Virus record (IMG/VR): IMGVR_UViG_3300046542_000297
Coordinates: 1 to 38,404 of that record
Length of the DNA: 38,404 bases
From: a virus
Reading direction: 5' to 3' (one strand)
Shown here: piece by piece, positions 7,930 to 15,681 of the stretch
Layout of the letters: each line of letters begins with the position of its first letter
How positions within the stretch are numbered: position 1 is the first letter of the stretch
The notes under the pieces: generated by a model
What the model was told of the DNA's origin: nothing
The model's input: only the letters and a program-made list of their open reading frames with translations
The model's database searches: none
Translations under genes and position numbers: made by a program

Positions 7930-8435
7930 TGTTTACCAACCGCGTAAGACAGATCATCACGGCGACCCTGCAGGGCCTGCCGCTGATGGCAACCATCGAA
8001 GAATTCGAGCCGCCGAAAATCGATTTCGAAATGGAAGAAATGCGAGGCGGCCGCTTTGTCGCCGAGGAAATGGCGACCGGCCTCAAGGCCTTAAGCGCCA
8101 AGCTGACGCTGCAAGGCATCGGCCTCGCGATCATGACCGCGCTCGGCGTCAGCGGCGGCGATGACATCATGCTGACGGTGCAGGAAGCGGGCGAAGACCA
8201 GGACGGTAACGAGTGGTTCACCTACTACATCTGCTCCGGCAAGTTGAAAGTCTTCGAGGAAAAAACTCTCAAGATGAAAGACAAGCCCGTCACCATTCTG
8301 GAAATCGCGCTGAAAAGCTACCAGCGCCTCGAGAACGGCGTGCCGATGACCGATATCAACACCCGCACGCAGGTGGTGATCATCAACGGCGTGGACATGA
8401 TGAAAGGCGCTCGCCGCCTGGCTCTCCTGGTCTAA
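7929..8435 (+). CDS. FII: Tail tube protein gpFII
   Basis: A 168-residue major tail tube protein of the P2 gpFII family. It has the TNRVRQIITATLQGLPL start, the PPKIDFEMEEMRGGRF segment and the KMKDKPVTILEIALKSYQRLENGVPM segment that are characteristic of the family. The protein polymerises on the tape measure inside the sheath. A strong terminator follows, so sheath and tube can be made in excess over the downstream tail genes. Confidence 0.95.
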   Translation: MFTNRVRQIITATLQGLPLMATIEEFEPPKIDFEMEEMRGGRFVAEEMATGLKALSAKLTLQGIGLAIMTALGVSGGDDIMLTVQEAGEDQDGNEWFTYYICSGKLKVFEEKTLKMKDKPVTILEIALKSYQRLENGVPMTDINTRTQVVIINGVDMMKGARRLALLV

Positions 8436-8454
8436 ATCGACTCCCCCACAAACG

Positions 8455-8476
8455 ACCGCCTTCGGGCGGTTTTTTG
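8455..8476 (+). terminator. Rho-independent terminator after tail tube
   Basis: An ACCGCC/GGCGGT stem closed by a stable TTCG tetraloop is followed by six or more T. It probably attenuates transcription between the abundant sheath/tube genes and the chaperone and tape-measure genes. Confidence 0.9.
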
Positions 8477-8498
8477 TTGTTTGAAGGAAAATAAAACC

Positions 8499-9062
8499 AT
8501 GCAAGAAAATCAGCCTTGGGCACTCCCTGAACATACCCTGCGTTTCCCGATCGACCTGTCGGAAGGCCGATCGCTGACAGCGGTCAGCCTGCGGCCTTTC
8601 ACCGTGGCCGAGCACCGTGCAGCGATCGCCAAGGCTGGCGCAGACGAGGACGATCATTTCGAGGCGCTGTTGCGCCTGGCAAGTGGGCTGTCTGAGGAGG
8701 ATATCGGCGAGATCAAGCGGCCGGACTACGTCACGCTCTCGACCATGATTCACGAGTACATCAGCCTCCCGGCCTCCTATTTCCTCGAGCGCCTGCCAGA
8801 AGATCCAGACGACGCCGAGCTGCTCGTGCCGATCAAGGGCATCGGCCGCACGATCGACCGCCTGCAGCTGCAGGTGCCTGGGATGAAGGTCACCAAGGCC
8901 ATGCGCAAGATGAAAACCGATTTCGATCGAGCGGACTTCTGCAGCGCCAGTTGCACCGGCCTTTCGGTTCCAGAAATTCACCGTTTGAGCATTCCCGACT
9001 GGACTCAGCTGCAGGGGCGCTTGAACGATTTTTTGAACAAACCGGCTGCCTACTTTCAGTAA
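8499..9062 (+). CDS. E: Tail assembly chaperone gpE
   Basis: A 187-residue chaperone placed between the tube and tape-measure genes, in the position of P2 gpE (phage tail assembly chaperone E/41/14 family). The central part (PFTVAEHRAAIAKAGADEDDHFEALLRLASGLSEEDIGEI) shows the family's pattern of an acidic helical domain. It coats the tape measure before the tube polymerises. The ATG is preceded by AAGGA. A minor product extended by a -1 frameshift at 9029-9035 is predicted and listed separately. Confidence 0.8.
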   Translation: MQENQPWALPEHTLRFPIDLSEGRSLTAVSLRPFTVAEHRAAIAKAGADEDDHFEALLRLASGLSEEDIGEIKRPDYVTLSTMIHEYISLPASYFLERLPEDPDDAELLVPIKGIGRTIDRLQLQVPGMKVTKAMRKMKTDFDRADFCSASCTGLSVPEIHRLSIPDWTQLQGRLNDFLNKPAAYFQ

Positions 9063-9199
9063 ACGACGTCGAGGTAATCCTCGACATTGTGCCCCTCGCT
9101 TACAACGTAACCGAGGCGGAAATTCTGGAATGGGACGCCGAGACGGGCCTGCGTCGCTATGAATTGGCGATGACCCGTTTGCGCGTGAACAAGGGGTAA
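8499..9199 (+). CDS. Chaperone fusion gpE+E' made by -1 frameshift
   Basis: Near the end of gpE the heptamer T TTT TTG lies in the correct frame (codons GAT TTT TTG). A -1 slip there changes the reading to FFEQTGCLLSVNDVEVILDIVPLAYNVTEAEILEWDAETGLRRYELAMTR and ends at 9199, four bases before the tape-measure start. No independent start with a ribosome-binding site explains the downstream frame. P2-like and lambda-like phages make their long chaperone (E+E', G-T) in just this way, and the short:long ratio matters for tail assembly. I infer the joint from the sequence; the shift efficiency is unknown. Confidence 0.75.
9029..9035 (+). promoter_or_regulatory. Programmed -1 frameshift slippery site (T TTT TTG)
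   Basis: An X XXY YYZ heptamer in frame with gpE, 27 bases before its stop codon. The -1 frame is open from well upstream to 9199. This is the standard architecture for tail chaperone frameshifting. Confidence 0.75.
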
Positions 9200-9202
9200 G
9201 GC

Positions 9203-12200
9203 ATGGCGGAATCAAAATACTCGCTGCGCCTGGCCGCGACGGACTCCTACTCGAGCACGTTCGGCGACTTCTCGAAGAAGGCCGGCGCGCTGCAGGAAGG
9301 AATAAAGCTGCAGCAGGCCGAGCTTCAAAAGCTCAACCAGGCCGCGCGCTCGGTCGACGGATATGCAAGGCTGACGCAGAAAGCCGAGGCCACCACGGCG
9401 GCGCTGCAGGCTGCTCGAGTCGAGCAGTCGAAGGTCAGCAGGGAGCACCAGGCAGCGACCGCGAGGGTCGCGCAGCTGACGCAGCAGCACGAGATCGCGA
9501 TCGCATCGCTCAAGGCCCTGGCCGCGTCCACCGAGGCGACCACGGGGCAAGTGAGTGCTGCACGAGCCGAGGAGGCCCGTTACGCGCGCGAACTCAAGTC
9601 GGCCACGCTCGCCGTCGCCAAGCTCGACACCGCGCAGGACAAGGCTACAGCCGGCGTCAAAACGCTGCAGGCTGCTCAGCGCGCCGAGGGGAACGAGCTC
9701 AAGGGGCTGCAGGCGGATCTCGCAGCGGCCGGCGTCGACACCGGCAAGCTGGCCAGCGAGCAGAAGCGCCTCGAGACGGCTACCGAGGCGGCGACTGCCG
9801 CTTTGACGTCGCAGCGCGCCAAGCTGGCGGCAGTCAATGGCGCTCAAGGGCGTATCGACGAAAACCGGAATCAGCGCGCGGATCTACGCGGGCAGATGGT
9901 CGAAACGGCTGCGCTCGCCTACGTGGCCAGCCGGCCGATCTCGCAGGCGATGGACATGGAAACCGCCATGGCCGACGTCGGCAAGGTGATCACCTTCGAG
10001 GACGGCGGCAAAGAGGCGATGGCATCGGCCAACTTGAAGTTGGCAAGCGATCGCCTGATCGCCTCCTCGGGCATGACTGCCATCGATCTGGCAAAAATCG
10101 AGTACGCGGCAGGTCAATCGGGCATCGGCAACGAGCACAAGGACAAAGACGGAAAAGTCGACGTCAAGGCCAAGACTGCCGAGGTGATGAGCTTCACCCG
10201 CGACGCGGCGATCATGGGCTCGGCCTTCGATATCGACGCGCAGACTGCCGGCGAAACTATGGCCGGCTGGCGGGCGTCGATGGGCTTGAACAGGGCGCAA
10301 ACGCTCGACCTTGCGGACTCGACGAACTACCTCGGAAACAGCTTTAACGCCAAGGCCGCCGACATTGCGTCGGTGGTCAAGCGTTACGGCGCTGTCGGTA
10401 AGGCCTCGGGCCTGTCGCCTGAGGAGAGCGCGGCGCTGTCGGCCGCGTTCCTGAACCCTGGCACCGAGAAAGAAATCGCCGGTACCGGGTTCAAGAACTT
10501 CACGGCCGCGCTGACCAAGGGCGAGGCCGCGACCAAGGGTCAAAAGGAAGTTTGGGAAAAACTCGGGTTCACGCCTGAGGATCTGGCCAAGGACATGCAG
10601 GGCAACGCCCCGGCCACGGTAATGAAGGTGCTCGAGGCGATCAGGGCCGAGCCGGTCGAGGAGCAGGCAGCGGTCGCGACTCAGCTTTTCGGCTCGGAGT
10701 CGATCGGCGCGATTCAGCCCCTGCTGCAGAACCTCGGCGAGGTGCAGCGCGCCTTTGACATGGTCAAGGATAAGAGCAAATACGCGACGTCTGCACTCGG
10801 CGAAAACGGCTCGATGATGCAGGAAGCGGCCGGGGTGGCCAACACCTCGCGCACGGGCTGGAACGCCTTCACCGCACGGCTGACACGCCTGTCGACGGTT
10901 GTCGGCACGGCGATGCTGCCAGCGCTAAATGCGGTGCTGACGCCGATCGGCGCCCTGGTCGATGGTTTGGCCTGGGCCGCTGAAACATTCCCCGGCGTGA
11001 CGGGTGCGCTCGCTGTCGCCGCTGGCGGCCTGGCCGCGCTGAAACTTGGCGCGCTGGGCTTGAAATTCGTCGGCCTGATGCTTGGCCAGGGGCTCAACCG
11101 GGCGAGCCTGGCGCGCGCTCGGCTGGACGCCAACACGAGCCGAACGGCGATCGCGGCTGATATGGCGGTCGGCCGGCTGAATGCCACGCTCGGCCGGCTG
11201 GGCTCCTCTGGCGTCGCCGGCGCTGGTGGTGCTGGTGGTGCTGCGGGTGCGGGTGCGGGTGGTAAGGCAGGCAAGGCCGCTGGTGCTGCAGGAGCGGCCG
11301 GCGCAGCGGCCAAGGCGAGCCGTTTCGGGCGCCTTTCCGCGCTGGGCGGCAAGATTATTGCGCCTGCAGTCGCAGCGCTGGGCCTGGCTACGGTGGCCAG
11401 CGGCGCCCTGGCTTCGCCAGCGGCGCTATCGACCGTTCCTGCAGGCGCAGGCAAGGCGGCCGCCCCGATCGCCGCTGCAGCAGCCCCAGCGGCGGCCAAG
11501 GCGGCGCCGCTGCTTACGCTGGTGCCGAAATCTGGCCCGCCTGGCGCGCCTGGTGCGGTCGTTCCTGGTGCGCTGCGCGTGCCGCCGCCGTTGTCGGTGG
11601 TGCCCACGGCTGCGCCTGCCGGCCTTCGCCCGGTGGCTGCTGGCATAGCTCCGGCGCCGTTCTTGCCGACCGCGCCTGCAGCAGCCCCAACGGCGGCCAA
11701 GGCGGCGCCGCTGCTTACGCTGGTGCCGAAATCTGGCGCGCCTGGTGTGCCTGGTGCGTCCGTTCCTGGTGCGCTGCGAGTGCCGCCGCTGTCGGTGGTG
11801 CCTGCGGCCGCGCCAGCTGCTGTCGCTGCGCCTGCCGGCCTTCGCCCGGTGGCTGCTGCCATCGCACCGGCGCCGTTCTTGCCGACCGCGCCTGTAGGTG
11901 CGCTCGCAGGAGCTGCCTCGCGCGCGGCACCAGTAGCGGCCGAGGTGGCCGAGAAAGCGCCTGGCGCTCTGGCCAAGGCAGCGGCCGTAAGTGGCAGCGT
12001 GCTCGGGCCAGTGGCCAAGGTCGCGGCCAAGGTGGCCACGCCCTTAATGCTGCTCTCTGGCGCGGCTACGGCCGCTGATGGCATTGCCAAGGGTGACGCC
12101 GGCCAGGTTGGCGGCGCCGTCGGTGGCATGGCTGGCGGATGGGCCGGCGCGTCTGCAGGCGCCGCGATCGGCACCATGATTTTTCCGGGCGTTGGCACGG

Positions 12201-12514
12201 CCGTCGGCGGTGCTGTTGGTGCGCTGGCTGGTAGCGGGGCGGGCGAGTGGCTGGGCGCGAAACTGGGCGCCCTGGTCGACAAGCTGAAAAGCCCCGAGGA
12301 CACCGCCAAGGAAGTGGCCAAGAGTATCGAGATCAAGCAGCCGATCACGTTCTCGCCGCAAATCACGCTGACGCCTACCGGCGATCCTGCGTATGACCAG
12401 CGGCTAACCGAGCAGATCCTCGCGCGGCTCAGAGCTGAAATGATGGCCTCGGGCATCGGCGGCGACCCGCTGGCGGTGCGTCGCAGCGCCTCTCTAACCG
12501 ATGGGAGTGATTAA
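9203..12514 (+). CDS. T: Tape measure protein gpT
   Basis: A 1,103-residue protein and the longest tail gene, directly after the chaperone, as expected for the tape measure that sets tail length. Residues 1-230 are long coiled coils (Ala, Gln, Lys, Glu heptads). Residues 240-560 hold the conserved phage tape-measure domain (the MDMETAMADVGKV... and SLGLSPEESAALSAAFLNPGTE regions). Hydrophobic, possibly membrane-active segments follow (about 570-680), then a Pro/Ala-rich linker with an internal duplication (11477-11893). The end is glycine-zipper-like (GGMAGGWAGASAGAAIGTM, about 970-1010). A good ribosome-binding site (AAGGGGTAAG) precedes the ATG. Confidence 0.93.
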   Translation: MAESKYSLRLAATDSYSSTFGDFSKKAGALQEGIKLQQAELQKLNQAARSVDGYARLTQKAEATTAALQAARVEQSKVSREHQAATARVAQLTQQHEIAIASLKALAASTEATTGQVSAARAEEARYARELKSATLAVAKLDTAQDKATAGVKTLQAAQRAEGNELKGLQADLAAAGVDTGKLASEQKRLETATEAATAALTSQRAKLAAVNGAQGRIDENRNQRADLRGQMVETAALAYVASRPISQAMDMETAMADVGKVITFEDGGKEAMASANLKLASDRLIASSGMTAIDLAKIEYAAGQSGIGNEHKDKDGKVDVKAKTAEVMSFTRDAAIMGSAFDIDAQTAGETMAGWRASMGLNRAQTLDLADSTNYLGNSFNAKAADIASVVKRYGAVGKASGLSPEESAALSAAFLNPGTEKEIAGTGFKNFTAALTKGEAATKGQKEVWEKLGFTPEDLAKDMQGNAPATVMKVLEAIRAEPVEEQAAVATQLFGSESIGAIQPLLQNLGEVQRAFDMVKDKSKYATSALGENGSMMQEAAGVANTSRTGWNAFTARLTRLSTVVGTAMLPALNAVLTPIGALVDGLAWAAETFPGVTGALAVAAGGLAALKLGALGLKFVGLMLGQGLNRASLARARLDANTSRTAIAADMAVGRLNATLGRLGSSGVAGAGGAGGAAGAGAGGKAGKAAGAAGAAGAAAKASRFGRLSALGGKIIAPAVAALGLATVASGALASPAALSTVPAGAGKAAAPIAAAAAPAAAKAAPLLTLVPKSGPPGAPGAVVPGALRVPPPLSVVPTAAPAGLRPVAAGIAPAPFLPTAPAAAPTAAKAAPLLTLVPKSGAPGVPGASVPGALRVPPLSVVPAAAPAAVAAPAGLRPVAAAIAPAPFLPTAPVGALAGAASRAAPVAAEVAEKAPGALAKAAAVSGSVLGPVAKVAAKVATPLMLLSGAATAADGIAKGDAGQVGGAVGGMAGGWAGASAGAAIGTMIFPGVGTAVGGAVGALAGSGAGEWLGAKLGALVDKLKSPEDTAKEVAKSIEIKQPITFSPQITLTPTGDPAYDQRLTEQILARLRAEMMASGIGGDPLAVRRSASLTDGSD
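11477..11893 (+). repeat. Tandem ~200-bp duplication inside the tape-measure gene
   Basis: Two adjacent units, 11477-11677 (201 bp) and 11678-11893 (216 bp), encode nearly the same Pro/Ala-rich sequence, each with the landmarks KAAPLLTLVPKSG, VPGALRVPP, PAGLRPVAA and APAPFLPTAP. They differ by point changes and one 15-bp insertion, all in frame. Such a duplication would lengthen the tape measure by about 67-72 residues. Confidence 0.9.
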
Positions 12515-12517
12515 CCA

Positions 12518-12901
12518 ATGGCGCAGCAAATGGCGCTGGGAGACTTCGTTTTCAGCCTGTCTAGCGGTTTTCCGTATGACACCCTCGACCGTAAAACGTC
12601 GGGGGGCTGGGTAGCGATGGAGATCATCAGCGGTAAGCCCCTGTCGCAAAACACCGGCCAGGGGCTGGAGACGGTAAGACTCAGCGGCAAGGCGCAATTT
12701 TCGGCCGGTATGGCGAAGGTGCAGCGCCTGCGGGAAATGGCAAACGCGCGTGTCCCTTATGTCCTGGTCGACGGCGTCGGCCAGGTGTGGGGTCGCTGGA
12801 AAATTCAGGACGTCAGCGAGTCGCAAAAGCGCGTGCTCGATGACGGCACCGCGACGCTGCTCGAGTGGACGTTAGAGCTCGAGGAGTTCGTCAATGCGTA
12901 G
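12518..12901 (+). CDS. U: Tail protein gpU
   Basis: A 127-residue P2 gpU homologue. The family pattern is clear: MxLGxFVFSL start, FPYDTLxRKTSGGWVAMEIISGKPLSQNTGQGLETVxLSG in the first half, and a GxVWGRWKIQDVSESQ segment in the second. In P2-like phages gpU, gpX and gpD form the hub complex above the spike. It lies just after the tape measure and overlaps gpX by eight bases. Confidence 0.94.
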   Translation: MAQQMALGDFVFSLSSGFPYDTLDRKTSGGWVAMEIISGKPLSQNTGQGLETVRLSGKAQFSAGMAKVQRLREMANARVPYVLVDGVGQVWGRWKIQDVSESQKRVLDDGTATLLEWTLELEEFVNA

Positions 12902-13106
12902 GGTTCGCACCATTGCCGGTGACACGGCAAACATTCTGCTTTATCGGGAGCTCGCGCGCTCCGACGACGCCGCCGAGGCGGCTTTCTGGCGGGTTAATGC
13001 TGGCCTGGCCGATTACGGCGTGTCGCTTCCTGCGGGGCTTTGGGTGATTTTGCCCGAGATCGAGGAGGCTGCGACGCCGGCCGCTGTGGTCAGTGCCTGG
13101 GATTAA
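12894..13106 (+). CDS. X: Tail protein gpX (LysM-like)
   Basis: A 70-residue P2 gpX-type protein. The start RTIAGDTANILLYRELARSDDAAEAAFWRVNAGLADYG and the end LPAGLWVILPE are the small LysM-like fold of the family, which helps hold the baseplate hub together. It overlaps the end of gpU and is nine bases from gpD. Confidence 0.92.
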   Translation: MRRVRTIAGDTANILLYRELARSDDAAEAAFWRVNAGLADYGVSLPAGLWVILPEIEEAATPAAVVSAWD

Positions 13107-13115
13107 GGGGGTTTT

Positions 13116-14123
13116 ATGGCTATTGGATTTACCCCGGCCGTGGAAGTGGCCGGCGCTAACGCGGCGCTGATCAACAAACGGTTGGTCGATTGGGAGCGCG
13201 TCGACGCGGCGGGCGTTGAGTCGGACACGCTGAAACTGACGGTCAATATCGAGGGGCTCGAGGGCCTGCCTAGTGTCGACGGTAAAATCAGTGTGAGCCG
13301 TGGCTACCTCGAGACGGGGCTAGTCGATGGGGGCGAGTACGTCGTAACGCGCACGACGCCCCAGCTTTTTCCGGCGCAGCTGCTGATCGTGGCCACTGCC
13401 GCGCCCTTCAAGGTGGCGGATCAGACCAAGTTCAAAGAGCGCCGATCGGCGAGTTATGGCCCGACCACGCTCGGCGCGATTTTTCGCGAGCTCGCTGGTC
13501 GTCATGGCTTCTCGCCGCGCATTGCGGCCGATCTTGACGCGATCGCTATCGATCACGTCGACCAGTCGAATGAAACAGACATGGGCTTTCTGACGCGCAT
13601 CGCCGGCAAATATGACGCCGTGACCAAGCCCGTAAACGATCTCTATGTCATGGCTCGTCGCGGGCAGTTGAAGTCGCTCAGCGGCAAGACGCTGCCAGTC
13701 GTTACCCTGTCGGTCACGAAGGACAATCGCCCCGGCGATCGGGCGTTTATAAACGCCAGCCTCGACGAAGACAGTCGCGTCAAGTTCAAGGGCTGCAAAA
13801 CGGTCTGGTGGGATGGCGCGGCCGGCAAAGAGTGCGTCGTCGAGACGGGTGCAGAGCCGTTCAAGAAGGTGCGCCAGCGCTATCAGAACGAGGCCGAGGC
13901 AAAGGCCGCGGGCGAAGGTGAGGCCAGGAAAATCAAGCGCCAGGCGGCGAAGCTGCGGATCGATTGCCCCGGCAATCCGGCCCTGCAGGCCGAGGGATTG
14001 GTCGAGCTCGATGGCACCTGGCCGAGCTTTATGCAGGGGCAGTGGTCGATCGACAAAGTCACGGAAACGAGCAGTCGCGCGCAGGGTTATCGCTGCGTGC
14101 TTGAGGCGTCATATCCAGCATGA
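13116..14123 (+). CDS. D: Baseplate hub protein gpD
   Basis: A 335-residue member of the P2 gpD family (late control gene D protein; T4 gp27-like hub). Visible family features are the KLTVNIEGLEGLPSVDGKISVSRGY segment, the FREDAGRHGF-like segment (FRELAGRHGFSPRIA, about residues 130-145), the QSNETDMGFLTRIAGKYDAV motif and the C-terminal WSIDKVTETSSRAQGYRCVLEA end. It is the last gene of the plus-strand structural operon and is followed immediately by a strong bidirectional terminator. Confidence 0.94.
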   Translation: MAIGFTPAVEVAGANAALINKRLVDWERVDAAGVESDTLKLTVNIEGLEGLPSVDGKISVSRGYLETGLVDGGEYVVTRTTPQLFPAQLLIVATAAPFKVADQTKFKERRSASYGPTTLGAIFRELAGRHGFSPRIAADLDAIAIDHVDQSNETDMGFLTRIAGKYDAVTKPVNDLYVMARRGQLKSLSGKTLPVVTLSVTKDNRPGDRAFINASLDEDSRVKFKGCKTVWWDGAAGKECVVETGAEPFKKVRQRYQNEAEAKAAGEGEARKIKRQAAKLRIDCPGNPALQAEGLVELDGTWPSFMQGQWSIDKVTETSSRAQGYRCVLEASYPA

Positions 14124-14165
14124 AAAAAAAGCCCCCACTGCCTCGCGGCGGTGGGGGCTTTTGTC
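14123..14165. terminator. Bidirectional terminator between tail and accessory genes
   Basis: A long GC-rich stem (AAGCCCCCAC with GTGGGGGCTT) is flanked by eight A on the left and TTTTGTC on the right. It can therefore end both the plus-strand tail operon and the minus-strand gene that stops at 14177. Confidence 0.9.
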
Positions 14166-14176
14166 GTTTCTGGCGT

Positions 14177-14536
14177 TTACTGCTCGAACAGCTGCCCCGG
14201 CATGGTCGGCGGGTTCTGGTAGTCGCGGATCACGCTCGGCAGGTTCTGCAGATCCTCGACGCTGGCCAGCCGATCGACGACCTTGATCGCGCCGCCGTTA
14301 GCCGCGACCCATTGATCGTTACGCTCGAGCCAGGCGCTTGCCGGCGAGCCGCTGGCCTTGTAGCGGCATACGCCCCAGCGCTGGCCGCCGAGCTTGTCGA
14401 TTGAGCAATTGACCTGCAGGCCCGCTCGATCGCTTACCCGCTCGAGCGCGTTCGCGTCTTTGTCGACCAGGTCTTTGATAAAGAGCGCCACCAGGGCAGC
14501 GGCGGCGACGCCAATAATCAGGGGCTTTGCTTTCAT
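14177..14536 (-). CDS. Membrane-anchored protein of unknown function
   Basis: A 119-residue protein with AAGGAGAT upstream of its ATG. Residues 4-22 (PLIIGVAAAALVALFIKDL) are a signal-anchor helix. The remainder should be periplasmic and has two cysteines, at about residues 44 and 57 (NCSID, GVCRY), that could form a disulfide. I do not recognise the family. It is the last gene of the minus-strand accessory block, separated from the Lar gene by a terminator, so it may have its own promoter. A lysogenic-conversion or envelope role is possible but unproven. Confidence 0.6.
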   Translation of the reverse strand: MKAKPLIIGVAAAALVALFIKDLVDKDANALERVSDRAGLQVNCSIDKLGGQRWGVCRYKASGSPASAWLERNDQWVAANGGAIKVVDRLASVEDLQNLPSVIRDYQNPPTMPGQLFEQ

Positions 14537-14575
14537 GCTGCGCGGATCTCCTTCGGTTGAGGCGCGCAGGGTAAC

Positions 14576-14603
14576 AAAAAGCCCGCCGAGTGGGCGGGCT
14601 TGT
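14576..14603 (-). terminator. Terminator after the Lar-like gene
   Basis: An AAGCCCGCC/GGCGGGCTT stem reads into TTTTTGTT on the minus strand, just past the stop codon at 14612. Confidence 0.85.
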
Positions 14604-14611
14604 GGGGCTGG

Positions 14612-15037
14612 CTACATCCTTGAGGCAGAACCTGGCGGCGGTGCTGGTAGGGCGTCGATCGCTGCGTCTGTGGCTTCTTTCGTTTTGTGCAGTACGCCGC
14701 CGATCATAAAGCGCAGGCCCTCGTGCAAAAGGCGCCTGTATCGCCTGGCGTCAGCCTTTACCGCCTCGGCCACTTCGACCGGATTGGTCCGCGACTCCCA
14801 CCTCTCGATCGCCGCTGCGAGCGCGTTGTCGTAGTCTTCGACCTCGAAGCAATCAGACTCATACAGTGCGCCAGAAGCGCCGCATTCATGGCAAAAGACG
14901 TGGCTTTCAATGTCTACGCCGTCTTCGCCAAAGTCCGCGCCCCGGTCGATATGGGTGCTGTCTGGCCACCCCGAGGTGACGATCGCTTTTGCTGGCCCCC
15001 CGCAAAATGGGCAGGGTGATAGGTCTGTCATGGTCAT
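14612..15037 (-). CDS. Lar-like restriction alleviation family protein
   Basis: A 141-residue protein with the Lar family layout: an N-terminal LSPCPFCGGPA zinc knuckle (residues 6-16), a second HECGA knuckle around residues 50-55, and the AIERWESR motif about 30 residues later. In Rac prophage, Lar changes the activity of the EcoKI restriction-modification enzyme. Most phage members of the family are known only by similarity. The C-terminal 50 residues are an extra helical region. It overlaps the next upstream gene by four bases, so it belongs to a minus-strand operon starting near 15681. Confidence 0.75.
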   Translation of the reverse strand: MTMTDLSPCPFCGGPAKAIVTSGWPDSTHIDRGADFGEDGVDIESHVFCHECGASGALYESDCFEVEDYDNALAAAIERWESRTNPVEVAEAVKADARRYRRLLHEGLRFMIGGVLHKTKEATDAAIDALPAPPPGSASRM

Positions 15038-15381
15038 TCCCCTTTGTGTCGGTCAGGCCCGCCAAACTTGGCGTCGGTGCGGCCGTCGTTGTCGAGGTCG
15101 CGGTCAGGTCCGCCGAACGTGGCGTCGGTGCGATCATCGTTGTCGAGGTCGCGGTCAGGCCCGCCAAACTTGGCGTCGGTGCGGCCGTCGTTGTCGAGAT
15201 CGCGATCGGGGCCGCCGAACCTGGCGTCGGTTCGGCCGTCATTGTCGAGATCGCGATCAGGGCCGCCGCACGTCGCGTCGGTGCGCTTGTCGCGATCGAC
15301 GTCGCAGTCGCGCGCGGCGGCGCCCGTGGAGGCCAGCAGGGCGAGCAGGATGGCGCCCGCGCGGATCTTGTTTAGGGTCAT
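15034..15381 (-). CDS. Secreted Asp-rich repeat protein (putative calcium-binding)
   Basis: A 115-residue protein with a clear cleavable signal peptide (KIRAGAILLALLASTGAAA, cleavage near residue 23). Almost all of the mature part is a 17-residue repeat of the form GGPDRDLDNDGRTDAKF, present about five times. Each repeat has the DxDxDGxxD spacing of calcium-binding loops such as those in dockerins and thrombospondin type 3 repeats. Two cysteines flank the first, diverged repeat. No whole-protein homologue is known to me. It should be exported to the periplasm or surface. It is translationally coupled to the genes on both sides. Confidence 0.7.
   Translation of the reverse strand: MTLNKIRAGAILLALLASTGAAARDCDVDRDKRTDATCGGPDRDLDNDGRTDARFGGPDRDLDNDGRTDAKFGGPDRDLDNDDRTDATFGGPDRDLDNDGRTDAKFGGPDRHKGE
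15052..15306 (-). repeat. Five 51-bp tandem repeats in the secreted protein gene
   Basis: Units begin at about 15052, 15103, 15154, 15205 and 15256. The first four are close to identical and the fifth, encoding the N-terminal repeat, is diverged. The 51-bp length keeps the reading frame, so copy number can change without breaking the gene. Confidence 0.92.
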
Positions 15382-15530
15382 TGTTGGTCGTCCTGGTCAA
15401 TGGCCTTGAGGGCGTTCCGCTGCTCGCGCAGGCGCAGCACAAACACGCCGACGACGTGCAGCATTAGGGCGATGGCCACGAGGCCGGAAAACAGCAGCTG
15501 CAGCCCTGAGACGTCATTGCTTTGCTTCAC
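15378..15530 (-). CDS. Small single-span membrane protein
   Basis: A 50-residue protein starting with GTG seven bases after a strong GGGAGG. Residues 8-31 (SGLQLLFSGLVAIALMLHVVGVFVL) form one membrane helix, followed by a charged tail (RLREQRNALKAIDQDDQQ). The function is unknown. The start overlaps the expected stop of the upstream small gene (GTGA), and the stop overlaps the ATG of the secreted repeat protein. It therefore sits in a coupled four-gene minus-strand operon. Confidence 0.65.
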   Translation of the reverse strand: MKQSNDVSGLQLLFSGLVAIALMLHVVGVFVLRLREQRNALKAIDQDDQQ

Positions 15531-15681
15531 TTGGCAGCCTCCCCGATCATGCGCAGGAAGCCGTGCCAGGCGATGGCGCAGCATTCTTGCTTGAGTACGC
15601 CTCGACCTTGGCGCGGTTGGCTGGATCTGCTGCATCGCGCAGGGTAAGGCTGCGCGCCGTGATATAGTCCCGTTTGGACAT
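15527..15681 (-). pseudogene. Small unknown ORF with an apparent 1-nt frameshift
   Basis: From the ATG at 15681, seven bases after AGGGGG, the frame reads MSKRDYITARSLTLRDAADPANRAKVEAY and then runs into a stop at 15547. If one base were restored near 15597, it would continue as LKQECCAIAWHGFLRMIGEAAK and end exactly at the GTGA overlap with the next gene. That would give a 52-residue protein with tidy translational coupling. I infer a real or sequencing indel. The intact reading as observed is 44 residues (15547-15681). Confidence 0.55.

Noticed and set aside
10714-12456. A minus-strand open frame of 580 codons across the tape-measure gene
   Set aside because: It is a shadow of the Ala/Pro/Gly-rich tape-measure coding sequence; it has no ribosome-binding site or domain.
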